Source: Osmia lignaria lignaria (Eukaryota > Arthropoda > Insecta > Hymenoptera > Megachilidae). Taken from it: 64,000 nucleotides of DNA. Location: positions 4,650,001 through 4,714,000 of the forward strand of contig NW_027478167.1 of assembly GCF_051020975.1 (NCBI RefSeq), read 5' to 3'. Below are positions 48,272 through 60,495 of the stretch, piece after piece. The position numbers and the translations under genes were made by a program. Under the pieces are notes generated by a model. It was not told where the DNA came from, searched no databases, and saw only the letters and a program-made list of their open reading frames with translations. The number at the start of each line of letters is the position of its first letter. The stretch's first letter is position 1.

Positions 48272-50524
48272 CATTTTGCCATAGCTCGCTTCGTTTCCGA
48301 GATATTTGCAGATTTATCTCAAGGGAAGGGGCCTGACGGACATATTTCGAGATATTTCTTCTTCTTGTTGTTCTTCTTCTGCACAGCTAAGCTGGAAGTG
48401 GCATTTGCAGCTCGCAATAGTGCAGAGTTATCTCAAAGAAAGGGGCCACGGTGTTTCTGTATCTCTATTATGTTGGTGCGGCTTCGGAACTTTTAAGTAT
48501 CTTGATATATCTCGAGAACTACGCATCTGATCAAAAAATATCGTAGAACATAAAAAGTAGGAAACTTAATTCTCTACAAATAAAGTCTCATAACATTTTG
48601 CCATAGCTCGCTTCGTTTCCGAGATATTTGCAGATTTATCTCAAGGGAAGGGGCCTGACGGACATATTTCGAGATATTTCTTCTTCTTGTTGTTCTTCTT
48701 CTGCACAGCTAAGCTGGAAGTGGCATTTGCAGCTCGCAATAGTGCAGAGTTATCTCAAAGAAAGGGGCCATGGTGTTTCTGTATCTCTATTATGTTGGTG
48801 CGGCTTCGGAACTTTTAAATATCTTGATATATCTCGAGAACTACGCATCTGATCAAAAAATATCATAGAACATAAAAAGTAGGAAACTTAATTCTCTACA
48901 AAAAAGGTCTCTTAACATTTTGCCATAGCTCGCTTCGTTTCCGAGATATTTGCAGATATATCTCAAGGGAAGGGGCCTGGCGGACATATTTCGAGATATT
49001 TCTTCTTCTTGTTGTTCTTCTTCTGCACAGCTAAGCTGGAAGTGGCATTTGCGGCTCGCACTAGTGCAGAGTTATCTCAAAGAAAGGGGCCACGGTGTTT
49101 CTGTGTCTCTATTATGTTGGTGCGGCTTCGGAACTTTTAAATATCTCGATATATCTCGAAAACTACGCTCTGATCAAAAAATATCGTAGAACATAAATTG
49201 TAGGAAACATAATTCTCTACAAAAAATGTCTCTTAACATTTTGCCATAGCTCGCTTCGTTTCCGAGATATTTGCAGATTTATCTCAAGGGAAGGGGCCTG
49301 ACGGACATATTTCGAGATATTTCTTCTTCTTGTTGTTCTTCTTCTGCACAGCTAAGCTGGAAGTGGCATTTGCAGCTCGCAATAGTGCAGAGTTATCTCA
49401 AAGAAAGGGGCCACGGTGACTCTGTATCTCTATTATGTTGGTGCGGCTTCGGAACTTTTAAATATCTTGATATATCTCGAGAACTACGCATCTGATCAAA
49501 AAATATCATAGAACATAAAAAGTAGGAAACTTAATTCTCTACAAAAAAGGTCTCTTAACATTTTGCCATAGCTCGCTTCGTTTCCGAGATATTTGCAGAT
49601 TTATCTCAAGGGAAGGGGCCTGACGGACATATTTCGAGATATTTCTTCTTCTTGTTGTTCTTCTTCTGCATAGCTAAACTGGAAGTGGCATTTGCAGCTC
49701 GCAATAGTGCAGAGTTATCTCAAAGAAAGGGGCCACGGTGTTTCTGTATTTCTATTCTGTTGGTGCGGCTTCGGAACTTTTAAATATCTTGATATATCTC
49801 GAGAACTACGCATCTGATCAAAAAATATCATAGAACATAAAAAGTAGGAAACCTAATTCTCTACAAAAAAGGTCTCTTAACATTTTGCCATAGCTCGCTT
49901 CGTTTCTGAGATATTTGCAGATTTATCTCAAGGGAAGGGGCCTGACGCACATATTTCGAGATATTTCTTCTTCTTGTTGTTCTTCTTCTGCACAGCTAAG
50001 CTGGAAGTGGCATTTGCAGCTCGCAATAGTGCAGAGTTATCTCAAAGAAAGGGGCCACGGTGTTTCTGTATCTCTATTATGTTGGTGCGGCTTCGGAACT
50101 TTTAAATATCTTGATATATCTCGAGAACTACGCATCTGATCAAAAAATATCATAGAACATAAAAAGTAGGAAACTTAATTCTCTACAAATAAAGTCTCTT
50201 AACATTTTGCCATAGCTCGCTTCGTTTCCGAGATATTTGCAGATTTATCTCAAGGGAAGGGGCCTGACGGACATATTTCGAGATATTTCTTCTTCTTGTT
50301 GTTCTTCTTCTGCATAGCTAAACTGGAAGTGGCATTTGCAGCTCGCAATAGTGCAGAGTTATCTCAAAGAAAGGGGCCACGGTGTTTCTGTATCTCTATT
50401 ATGTTGGTGCGGCTTCGGAACTTTTAAATATCTTGATATATCTCGAGAACTACGCATCTGATCAAAAAATATCATAGAACATAAAAAGTAGGAAACTTAA
50501 TTCTCTACAAAAAAGGTCTCTTAA

Positions 50525-51812
50525 CATTTTGCCATAGCTCGCTTCGTTTCCGAGATATTTGCAGATTTATCTCAAGGGAAGGGGCCTGACGGACATATTT
50601 CGAGATATTTCTTCTTCTTGTTGTTCTTCTTCTGCACAGCTAAGCTGGAAGTGGCATTTGCAGCTCGCAATAGTGCAGAGTTATCTCAAAGAAAGGGGCC
50701 ACGGTGTTTCTGTATCTCTATTATGTTGGTGCGGCTTCGGAACTTTTAAATATCTTGATATATCTCGAGAACTACGCATCTGATCAAAAAATATCATAGA
50801 ACATAAAAAGTAGGAAACTTAATTCTCTACAAAAAAGGTCTCTCAACATTTTGCCATAGCTCGCTTCGTTTCCGAGATATTTGCAGATTTATCTCAAGGG
50901 AAGGGGCCTGACGGACATGTTTCGAGATATTTCTTCTTCTTGTTGTTCTTCTTCGGCACAGCTAAGCTGGAAGTGGCATTTGCAGCTCGCAATAGTGCAG
51001 AGTTATCTCAAAGAAAGGGGCCACGGTGTTTCTGTATTTCTATTATGTTGGTGCGGCTTCGGAACTTTTAAATATCTTGATATATCTCGAGAACTACGCA
51101 TCTGATCAAAAAATATCATAGAACATAAAAAGTAGGAAACCTAATTCTCTACAAAAAAGGTCTCTTAACATTTTGCCATAGCTCGCTTCGTTTCCGAGAT
51201 ATTTGCAGATTTATCTCAAGGGAAGGGGCCTGACGCACATATTTCGAGATATTTCTTCTTCTTGTTGTTCTTCTTCTGCACAGCTAAGCTGGAAGTGGCA
51301 TTTGCAGCTCGCAATAGTGCAGAGTTATCTCAAAGAAAGGGGCCACGGTGTTTCTGTATCTCTATTATGTTGGTGCGGCTTCGGAACTTTTAAATATCTT
51401 GATATATCTCGAGAACTACGCATCTGATCAAAAAATATCATAGAACATAAAAAGTAGGAAACTTAATTCTCTACAAAAAAGGTCTCTTAACATTTTGCCA
51501 TAGCTCGCTTCGTTTCCGAGATATTTGCAGATTAATCTCAAGGGAAGGGGCCTGACGGACATATTTCGAGATATTTCTTCTTCTTGTTGTTCTTCTTCTG
51601 CACAGCTAAGCTGGAAGTGGCATTTGCAGCTCGCAATAGTGCAGAGTTATCTCAAAGAAAGGGGCCACGGTGATTCTGTATCTCTATTATGTTGGTGCGG
51701 CTTCGGAACTTTTAAATATCTTGATATATCTCGAGAACTACGCATCTGATCAAAAAATATCATACAACATAAAAAGTAGGAAACTTAATTCTCTACAAAA
51801 AAGGTCTCTTAA
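50525..51812 (+). repeat. Four-unit block, source or copy of 57275-58562
   Basis: Units start at 50525, 50847, 51169 and 51491. Ordered marks: plain L unit; TCTCTCAACAT, ACATGTTTCG, CTTCGGCAC, TGTATTTCTAT and AACCTAATTC; GACGCACAT; GGTGATTCTG. The same order recurs 6750 bp downstream, which equals 21 monomers minus the four 3-bp deletions in between. Unit 51491 has a private CAGATTAATC. Confidence 0.9.
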
Positions 51813-52778
51813 CATTTTGCCATAGCTCGCTTCGTTTCCGAGATATTTGCAGATATATCTCAAGGGAAGGGGCCTGACGGACATATTTCGAGATATTTCT
51901 TCTACTTGTTGTTCTTCTTCTGCACAGCTAAACTGGAAGTGGCATTTCCAGCTCGCACTAGTGCAGAGTTATCTCAAAGAAAGGGGCCACGGTGTTTCTG
52001 TGTCTCTATTATGTTGGTGCGGCTTCGGAACTTTTAAATATCTCGATATATCTCGAATACTACGCTTCTGATCAAAAAATATCGTAGAACATAAATTGTA
52101 GGAAACATAATTCTCTACAAAAAATGTCTCTTAACATTTTGCCATAGCTCGCTTCGTTTCCGAGATATTTGCAGATTTATCTCAAGGGAAGGGGCCTGAC
52201 GGACATATTTCGAGATATTTCTTCTTCTTGTTGTTCTTCTTCTGCACAGCTAAGCTGGAAGTGGCATTTGCGGCTCGCACTAGTGCAGAGTTATCTCAAA
52301 GAAAGGGGCCACGGTGTTTCTGTGTCTCTATTATGTTGGTGCGGCTTCGGAACTTTTAAATATCTCGATATATCTCGAATACTACGCTTCTGATCAAAAA
52401 ATATCGTAGAACATAAATTGTAGGAAACATAATTCTCTACAAAAAATGTCTCTTAACATTTTGCCATAGCTCGCTTCGTTTCCGAGATATTTGCAGATTT
52501 ATCTCAAGGGAAGGGGCCTGACGGACATATTTCGAGATATTTCTTCTTCTTGTTGTTCTTCTTCTGCACAGCTAAACTGGAAGTGGCATTTCCAGCTCGC
52601 AATAGTGCAGAGTTATCTCAAAGAAAGTGGCCACGGTGTTTCTGTATCTCTATTATGTTGGTGCGGCTTCGGAACTTTTAAATATCTTGATATATCTCGA
52701 GAACTACGCATCTGATCAAAAAATATCATAGAACATAAAAAGTAGGAAACTTAATTCTCTACAAATAAAGTCTCTTAA
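51813..52778 (+). repeat. Three units, two sharing rare tails
   Basis: Units start at 51813, 52135 and 52457. The first two share CTGTGTCTCTATT, CTCGAATACTACG and the junction AAAAAATGTC. Unit 51813 combines an N head (TTTCCAGCTC) with the R mark GCACTAGTGC, so it is a recombinant within the head itself. Unit 52457 has AAAGTGGCCACGG and ends with AAATAAAGTCTC. Confidence 0.85.
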
Positions 52779-54701
52779 CATTTTGCCATAGCTCGCTTCG
52801 TTTCCGAGATATTTGCAGATTTATCTCAAGGGAAGGGGCCTGACGGACATATTTCGAGATATTTCTTCTTCTTGTTGTTCTTCTTCTGCACAGCTAAGCT
52901 GGAAGTGGCATTTGCAGCTCGCAATAGTGCAGAGTTATCTCAAAGAAAGGGGCCACGGTGTTTCTGTATCTCTAATATGTTGGTGCGGCTTCGGAACTTT
53001 TAAATATCTTGATATATCTCGAGAACTACGCATCTGATCAAAAAATATCATAGAACATAAAAAGTAGGAAACTTAATTCTCTACAAAAAAGGTCTCTTAA
53101 CATTTTGCCATAGCTCGCTTCGTTTCCGAGATATTTGCAGATTTATCTCAAGGGAAGGGGCCTGACGGACATATTTCGAGATATTTCTTCTTGTTGTTCT
53201 TCTTCTGCACAGCTAAGCTGAGAGTGGCATTTGCGGCTCGCACTAGTGCAGAGTTATCTCAAAGAAAGGGGCCACGGTGTTTCTGTATCTCTATTATGTT
53301 GGTGCGGCTTCGGAACTTTTAAGTATCTTGATATATCTCGAGAACTACGCATCTGATCAAAAAATATCGTAGAACATAAAAAGTAGGAAACTTAATTCTC
53401 TACAAATAAAGTCTCATAACATTTTGCCATAGCTCGCTTCGTTTCCGAGATATTTGCAGATTTATCTCAAGGGAAGTGGCCTGACGGACATATTTCGAGA
53501 TATTTCTTCTTCTTGTTGTTCTTCTTCTGCACAGCTAAGCTGGAAGTGGCATTTGCAGCTCGCAATAGTGCAGAGTTATCTCAAAGAAAGGGGCCACGGT
53601 GTTTCTGTATCTCTAATATGTTGGTGCGGCTTCGGAACTTTTAAATATCTTGATATATCTCGAGAACTACGCATCTAATCAAAAAATATCATAGAACATA
53701 AAAAGTAGGAAACTTAATTCTCTACAAAAAAGGTCTCTTAACATTTTGCCATAGCTCGCTTCGTTTCCGAGATATTTGCAGATTTATCTCAAGGGAAGGG
53801 GCCTGACGGACATATTTCGAGATATTTCTTCTTGTTGTTCTTCTTCTGCACAGCTAAGCTGAGAGTGGCATTTGCGGCTCGCACTAGTGCAGAGTTATCT
53901 CAAAGAAAGGGGCCACGGTGTTTCTGTATCTCTATTATGTTGGTGCGGCTTCGGAACTTTTAAGTATCTTGATATATCTCGAGAACTACGCATCTGATCA
54001 AAAAATATCGTAGAACATAAAAAGTAGGAAACTTAATTCTCTACAAATAAAGTCTCATAACATTTTGCCATAGCTCGCTTCGTTTCCGAGATATTTGCAG
54101 ATTTATCTCAAGGGAAGTGGCCTGACGGACATATTTCGAGATATTTCTTCTTCTTGTTGTTCTTCTTCTGCACAGCTAAGCTGGAAGTGGCATTTGCAGC
54201 TCGCAATAGTGCAGAGTTATCTCAAAGAAAGGGGCCACGGTGTTTCTGTATCTCTAATATGTTGGTGCGGCTTCGGAACTTTTAAATATCTTGATATATC
54301 TCGAGAACTACGCATCTAATCAAAAAATATCATAGAACATAAAAAGTAGGAAACTTAATTCTCTACAAAAAAGGTCTCTTAACATTTTGCCATAGCTCGC
54401 TTCGTTTCCGAGATATTTGCAGATTTATCTCAAGGGAAGGGGCCTGACGGACATATTTCGAGATATTTCTTCTTGTTGTTCTTCTTCTGCACAGCTAAGC
54501 TGAGAGTGGCATTTGCGGCTCGCACTAGTGCAGAGTTATCTCAAAGAAAGGGGCCACGGTGTTTCTGTATCTCTATTATGTTGGTGCGGCTTCGGAACTT
54601 TTAAATATCTCGATATATCTCGAAAACTACGCTTCTAATCAAAAAATATCGTAGAACATAAATTGTAGGAAACATAATTCTCTACAAAAAATGTCTCTTA
54701 A
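52779..54701 (+). repeat. Three dimers of 641 bp
   Basis: Pairs begin at 52779, 53420 and 54061; each has a 322-bp unit with TCTCTAATATG followed by a 319-bp unit (53101, 53742, 54383) with one TTC lost, GCTGAGAGTGG and an R head. From the second dimer the first unit also has GGGAAGTGGCC and CATCTAATC. The third dimer's short unit keeps the same head but switches to a K tail with CTTCTAATC and the AAAAAATGTC junction, unlike the E tails of the first two. Confidence 0.92.
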
Positions 54702-57274
54702 CATTTTGCCATAGCTCGCTTCGTTTCCGAGATATTTGCAGATTTATCTCAAGGGAAGGGGCCTGACGGACATATTTCGAGATATTTCTTCTTCTTGTTG
54801 TTCTTCTTCTGCACAGCTAAGCTGGAAGTGGCATTTGCAGCTCGCAATAGTGCAGAGTTATCTCAAAGAAAGGGGCCACGGTGATTCTGTATCTCTATTA
54901 TGTTGGTGCGGCTTCGGAACTTTTAAATATCTTGATATATCTCGAGAACTACGCATCTGATCAAAAAATATCATAGAACATAAAAAGTAGGAAACTTAAT
55001 TCTCTACAAAAAAGGTCTCTTAACATTTTGCCATGGCTCGCTTCGTTTCCGAGATATTTGCAGATTTATCTCAAGGGAAGGGGCCTGACGGACATATTTC
55101 GAGATATTTCTTCTTCTTGTTGTTCTTCTTCTGCATAGCTAAACTGGAAGTGGCATTTGCAGCTCGCAATAGTGCAGAGTTATCTCAAAGAAAGGGGCCA
55201 CGGTGTTTCTGTATTACTATTATGTTGGTGCGGCTTCGGAACTTTTAAATATCTTGATATATCTCGAGAACTACGCATCTGATCAAAAAATATCATAGAA
55301 CATAAAAAGTAGGAAACTTAATTCTCTACAAATAAAGTCTCTTAACATTTTGCCATAGCTCGCTTCGTTTCCGAGATATTTGCAGATTTATCTCAAGGGA
55401 AGGGGCCTGACGGACATATTTCGAGATATTTCTTCTTCTTGTTGTTCTTCTTCTGCACAGCTAAGCTGGAAGTGGCATTTGCAGCTCGCAATAGTGCAGA
55501 GTTATCTCAAAGAAAGGGGCCACGGTGATTCTGTATCTCTATTATGTTGGTGCGGCTTCGGAACTTTTAAATATCTTGATATATCTCGAGAACTACGCAT
55601 CTGATCAAAAAATATCATAGAACATAAAAAGTAGGAAACTTAATTCTCTACAAAAAAGGTCTCTTAACATTTTGCCATAGCTTGCTTCGTTTCCGAGATA
55701 TTTGCAGATTTATCTCAAGGGAAGGGGCCTGACGGACATATTTCGAGATATTTCTTCTTCTTGTTGTTCTTCTTCTGCATAGCTAAACTGGAAGTGGCAT
55801 TTGCAGCTCGCAATAGTGCAGAGTTATCTCAAAGAAAGGGGCCACGGTGTTTCTGGATCTCTATTATGTTGGTGCGGCTTCGGAACTTTTAAGTATCTTG
55901 ATATATCTCGAGAACTACGCATCTGATCAAAAAATATCGTAGAACATAAAAAGTAGGAAACTTAATTCTCTACAAATAAAGTCTCATAACATTTTGCCAT
56001 AGCTCGCTTCGTTTCCGAGATATTTGCAGATTTATCTCAAGGGAAGTGGCCTGACGGACATATTTCGAGATATTTCTTCTTCTTGTTGTTCTTCTTCTGC
56101 ACAGCTAAGCTGGAAGTGGCATTTGCAGCTCGCAATAGTGCAGAGTTATCTCAAAGAAAGGGGCCACGGTGTTTCTGTATCTCTAATATGTTGGTGCGGC
56201 TTCGGAACTTTTAAATATCTTGATATATCTCGAGAACTACGTATCTAATCAAAAAATATCATAGAACATAAAAAGTAGGAAACTTAATTCTCTACAAAAA
56301 AGGTCTCTTAACATTTTGCCATAGCTCGCTTCGTTTCCGAGATATTTGCAGATTTATCTCAAGGGAAGGGGCCTGACGGACATATTTCGAGATATTTCTT
56401 CTTGTTGTTCTTCTTCTGCACAGCTAAGCTGAGAGTGGCATTTGCGGCTCGCACTAGTGCAGAGTTATCTCAAAGAAAGGGGCCACGGTGTTTCTGTATC
56501 TCTATTATGTTGGTGCGGCTTCGGAACTTTTAAATATCTCGATATATCTCGAAAACTACGCTTCTAATCAAAAAATATCGTAGAACATAAATTGTAGGAA
56601 ACATAATTCTCTACAAAAAATGTCTCTTAACATTTTGCCATAGCTCGCTTCGTTTCCGAGATATTTGCAGATTTATCTCAAGGGAAGGGGCCTGACGGAC
56701 ATATTTCGAGATATTTCTTCTTCTTGTTGTTCTTCTTCTGCACAGCTAAGCTGGAAGTGGCATTTGCAGCTCGCAATAGTGCAGAGTTATCTCAAAGAAA
56801 GGGGCCACGGTGATTCTGTATCTCTATTATGTTGGTGCGGCTTCGGAACTTTTAAATATCTTGATATATCTCGAGAACTACGCATCTGATCAAAAAATAT
56901 CATAGAACATAAAAAGTAGGAAACTTAATTCTCTACAAAAAAGGTCTCTTAACATTTTGCCATGGCTCGCTTCGTTTCCGAGATATTTGCAGATTTATCT
57001 CAAGCGAAGGGGCCTGACGGACATATTTCGAGATATTTCTTCTTCTTCTTGTTCTTCTTCTGCATAGCTAAACTGGAAGTGGCATTTGCAGCTCGCAATA
57101 GTGCAGAGTTATCTCAAAGAAAGGGGCCACGGTGTTTCTGTATTTCTATTATGTTGGTGCGGCTTCGGAACTTTTAAATATCTTGATATATCTCGAGAAC
57201 TACGCATCTGATCAAAAAATATCATAGAACATAAAAAGTAGGAAACTTAATTCTCTACAAAAAAGGTCTCTTAA
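54702..57274 (+). repeat. Eight units, 1929-bp offset copy of the dimer end
   Basis: Units start at 54702, 55024, 55346, 55668, 55990, 56312 (319), 56631 and 56953. Units 55990, 56312, 56631 and 56953 repeat 54061, 54383, 54702 and 55024 at +1929, including GGGAAGTGGCC, GCTGAGAGTGG, the K tail with CTTCTAATC, GGTGATTCTG and TTTTGCCATGGCTCGC with GCATAGC. Unit 55668 joins a GCATAGCTAAAC head to an AAGTATC, CGTAGAAC and TCTCATAAC tail, the same tail that precedes every GGGAAGTGGCC unit. Confidence 0.9.
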
Positions 57275-58562
57275 CATTTTGCCATAGCTCGCTTCGTTTC
57301 CGAGATATTTGCAGATTTATCTCAAGGGAAGGGGCCTGACGGACATATTTCGAGATATTTCTTCTTCTTGTTGTTCTTCTTCTGCACAGCTAAGCTGGAA
57401 GTGGCATTTGCAGCTCGCAATAGTGCAGAGTTATCTCAAAGAAAGGGGCCACGGTGTTTCTGTATCTCTATTATGTTGGTGCGGCTTCGGAACTTTTAAA
57501 TATCTTGATATATCTCGAGAACTACGCATCTGATCAAAAAATATCATAGAACATAAAAAGTAGGAAACTTAATTCTCTACAAAAAAGGTCTCTCAACATT
57601 TTGCCATAGCTCGCTTCGTTTCCGAGATATTTGCAGATTTATCTCAAGGGAAGGGGCCTGATGGACATGTTTCGAGATATTTCTTCTTCTTGTTGTTCCT
57701 CTTCGGCACAGCTAAGCTGGAAGTGGCATTTGCAGCTCGCAATAGTGCAGAGTTATCTCAAAGAAAGGGGCCACGGTGTTTCTGTATTTCTATTATGTTG
57801 GTGCGGCTTCGGAACTTTTAAATATCTTGATATATCTCGAGAACTACGCATCTGATCAAAAAATATCATAGAACATAAAAAGTAGGAAACCTAATTCTCT
57901 ACAAAAAAGGTCTCTTAACATTTTGCCATAGCTCGCTTCGTTTCCGAGATATTTGCAGATTTATCTCAAGGGAAGGGGCCTGACGCACATATTTCGAGAT
58001 ATTTCTTCTTCTTGTTGTTCTTCTTCTGCACAGCTAAGCTGGAAGTGGCATTTGCAGCTCGCAATAGTGCAGAGTTATCTCAAAGAAAGGGGCCACGGTG
58101 TTTCTGTATCTCTATTATGTTGGTGCGGCTTCGGAACTTTTAAATATCTTGATATAGCTCGAGAACTACGCATCTGATCAAAAAATATCATAGAACATAA
58201 AAAGTAGGAAACTTAATTCTGTACAAATAAAGTCTCTTAACATTTTGCCATAGCTCGCTTCGTTTCCGAGATATTTGCAGATTTATCTCAAGGGAAGGGG
58301 CCTGACGGACATATTTCGAGATATTTCTTCTTCTTGTTGTTCTTCTTCTGCACAGCTAAGCTGGAAGTGGCATTTGCAGCTCGCAATAGTGCAGAGTTAT
58401 CTCAAAGAAAGGGGCCACGGTGATTCTGTATCTCTATTATGTTGGTGCGGCTTCGGAACTTTTAAATATCTTGATATATCTCGAGAACTACGCATCTGAT
58501 CAAAAAATATTATAGAACATAAAAAGTAGTAAACTTAATTCTCTACAAAAAAGGTCTCTAAA
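57275..58562 (+). repeat. Four-unit block copied from or to 50525-51812
   Basis: Units start at 57275, 57597, 57919 and 58241. The ACATGTTTCG, CTTCGGCAC, TGTATTTCTAT and AACCTAATTC marks of unit 57597, GACGCACAT of 57919 and GGTGATTCTG of 58241 match 50847, 51169 and 51491 in order. Differences gained since: CCTGATGGAC and TGTTCCTCTTC in 57597, GATATAGCTCG in 57919. Confidence 0.9.
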
Positions 58563-60495
58563 CATTTTGCCATAGCTCGCTTCGTTTCCGAGATATTTGC
58601 AGATTCACCTCAAAGGAACGGGCCTGACGGACATATTTCGAGATATTTCTTCTTCTTGTTGTTCTTCTTCTGCACAGCTAAGCTGGAAGTGGCATTTGCA
58701 GCTCGCAATTGTGCAGAGTTATCTCAAAGAAAGGGGCCACGGTGTTTCTGTATCTCTATTATGTTGTTGCGGCTTCGGAACTTTTAAATATCTTGATATA
58801 TCTCGAGAACTACGCATCTGATCAAAAAATATCATAGAACATAAAAAGTAGGAAACTTAATTCTCTACAAAAAAGGTCTCTTAACATTTTGCCATAGCTC
58901 GCTTCGTTTCCGAGATATTTGCAGATTTATCTCAAGGGAAGGGGCCTGACGGACATATTTCGAGATATTTCTTCTTCTTGTTGTTCTTCTTCTGCACAGC
59001 TAAGCTGGAAGTGGCATTTGCGGCTCGCACTAGTGCAGAGTTATCTCAAAGAAAGGGGCCACGGTGTTTCTGTATCTCCATTATGTTGGTGCGGCTTCGG
59101 AACTTTTAAATATGTCGATATATCTCGAAAACTACGCTTCTGATCAAAAAATATCATAGAACATAAATTGTAGGAAACATAATTCTCTACAAAAAAAGGT
59201 CTCTTAACATTTTGCCATAGCTCGCTTCGTTTCCGAGATATTTGCAGATTTATCTCAAGGGAAGGGGCCTGACGGACATATTTCGAGATATTTCTTCTTC
59301 TTGTTGTTCTTCTTCTGCACAGCTAAGCTGGAAGTGGCATTTGCAGCTCGCAATAGTGCAGAGTTATCTCAAAGAAAGGGGCCACGGTGTTTCTGTATCT
59401 CTATTATGTTGGTGCGGCTTCGGAACTTTTAAATATCTTGATATATCTCGAGAACTACGCATCTGATCAAAAAATATCATAGAACATAAAAAGTAGGAAA
59501 CTTAATTCTCTACAAAAAATGTCTCTTAACATTTTGCCATAGCTCGCTTCGTTTCCGAGATATTTGCAGATTTATCTCAAGGGAAGGGGCCTGACGGACA
59601 TATTTCGAGATATTTCTTCTTCTTGTTGTTCTTCTTCTGCACAGCTAAGCTGGAAGTAGCATTTGCAGCTCGCAATAGTGCAGAGTTATCTCAAAGAAAG
59701 GGGCCACGGTGTTTCTGTATCTCTATTATGTTGGTGCGGCTTCGGAACTTTTAAATATCTTGATATATCTCGAGAACTACGCATCTGATCAAAAAATATC
59801 ATAGAACATAAAAAGTAGGAAACTTAATTCTCTACAAAAAAGGTCTCTTAGCATTTTGCCATAGCTCGCTTCGTTTCCGAGATATTTGCAGATATATCTC
59901 AAGGGAAGGGGCCTGTCGGACATATTTCGAGATATTTCTTCTTCTTGTTGTTCTTCTTCTGCACAGCTAAGCTGGAAGTGGCATTTGCAGCTCGCAAGAG
60001 TGCAGAGTTATCTCAATGAAAGGGGCCACGGTGTTTCTATATCTCTATTATGTTGGTGCGGCTTCGGAACTTTTAAATATCTTGATATATCTCGAGAACT
60101 ACGCATCTGATCAAAAAATATCATAGAACAAAGAAAGTAGGAAACTTAATTCTCTACAAAAAAGGTCTCTCAACATTTTGCCATAGCTCGCTTCGTTTCC
60201 GAGATATTTGCAGATTTATCTCAAGGGAAGGGGCCTGACGGACATATTTCGAGATATTTCTTCTTCTTGTTGTTCTTCTTCTGCACAGCTAAGCTGGAAG
60301 TGGCATTTACAGCTCACAATAGTGCAGAGTTATCTCAAAGAAAGGGGCCACGGTGTTTCTGTATCTCTATTATGTTGGTGCGGCTTCGGAACTTTTAAAT
60401 ATCTTGATATATCTCGAGAACTACGCATCTGATCAAAAAATATCGTAGAACATAAAAAGTAGGAAACTTAATTCTCTCCAAATAAAGTCTCATAA
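58563..60495 (+). repeat. Six mixed monomers
   Basis: Units start at 58563, 58885 (323), 59208, 59530, 59852 and 60174. Unit 58563 has the head CAGATTCACCTCAAAGGAAC, close to unit 5459. Unit 58885 is R-type with K tail and gains one A in the closing A run. Units 59208 to 60174 are near-consensus L heads with E tails and few private changes; 60174 ends with CTCCAAATAAAGTCTCATAAC. No clear higher-order period is seen here. Confidence 0.85.

Larger units (their letters stand above)
45055..50524 (+). repeat. Seventeen units: remnants of six-unit repeat and mixed
   Basis: Units start at 45055, 45377, 45699, 46021 (319), 46340, 46662, 46984, 47306, 47628, 47950, 48272, 48594, 48916 (321), 49237, 49559, 49881 and 50203. 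Units 45055, 45377, 46021 and 46340 continue the six-unit repeat (42804, 43126, 43448 and 43767). Unit 45699 is an extra copy of 45377. From 46984 the pattern becomes mixed. Unit 48916 is R-type with CCTGGCGGAC and lost one base in ACGCTCTGATC. Units 49559 and 50203 share GCATAGCTAAAC. Confidence 0.85.

Noticed and set aside
55033..55248. ATG-initiated frame of 71 codons (also 56962-57177)
   Set aside because: A single change, CCATAGC to CCATGGC, creates the ATG in two copies of one duplicated unit. No promoter, splice or conservation supports translation.
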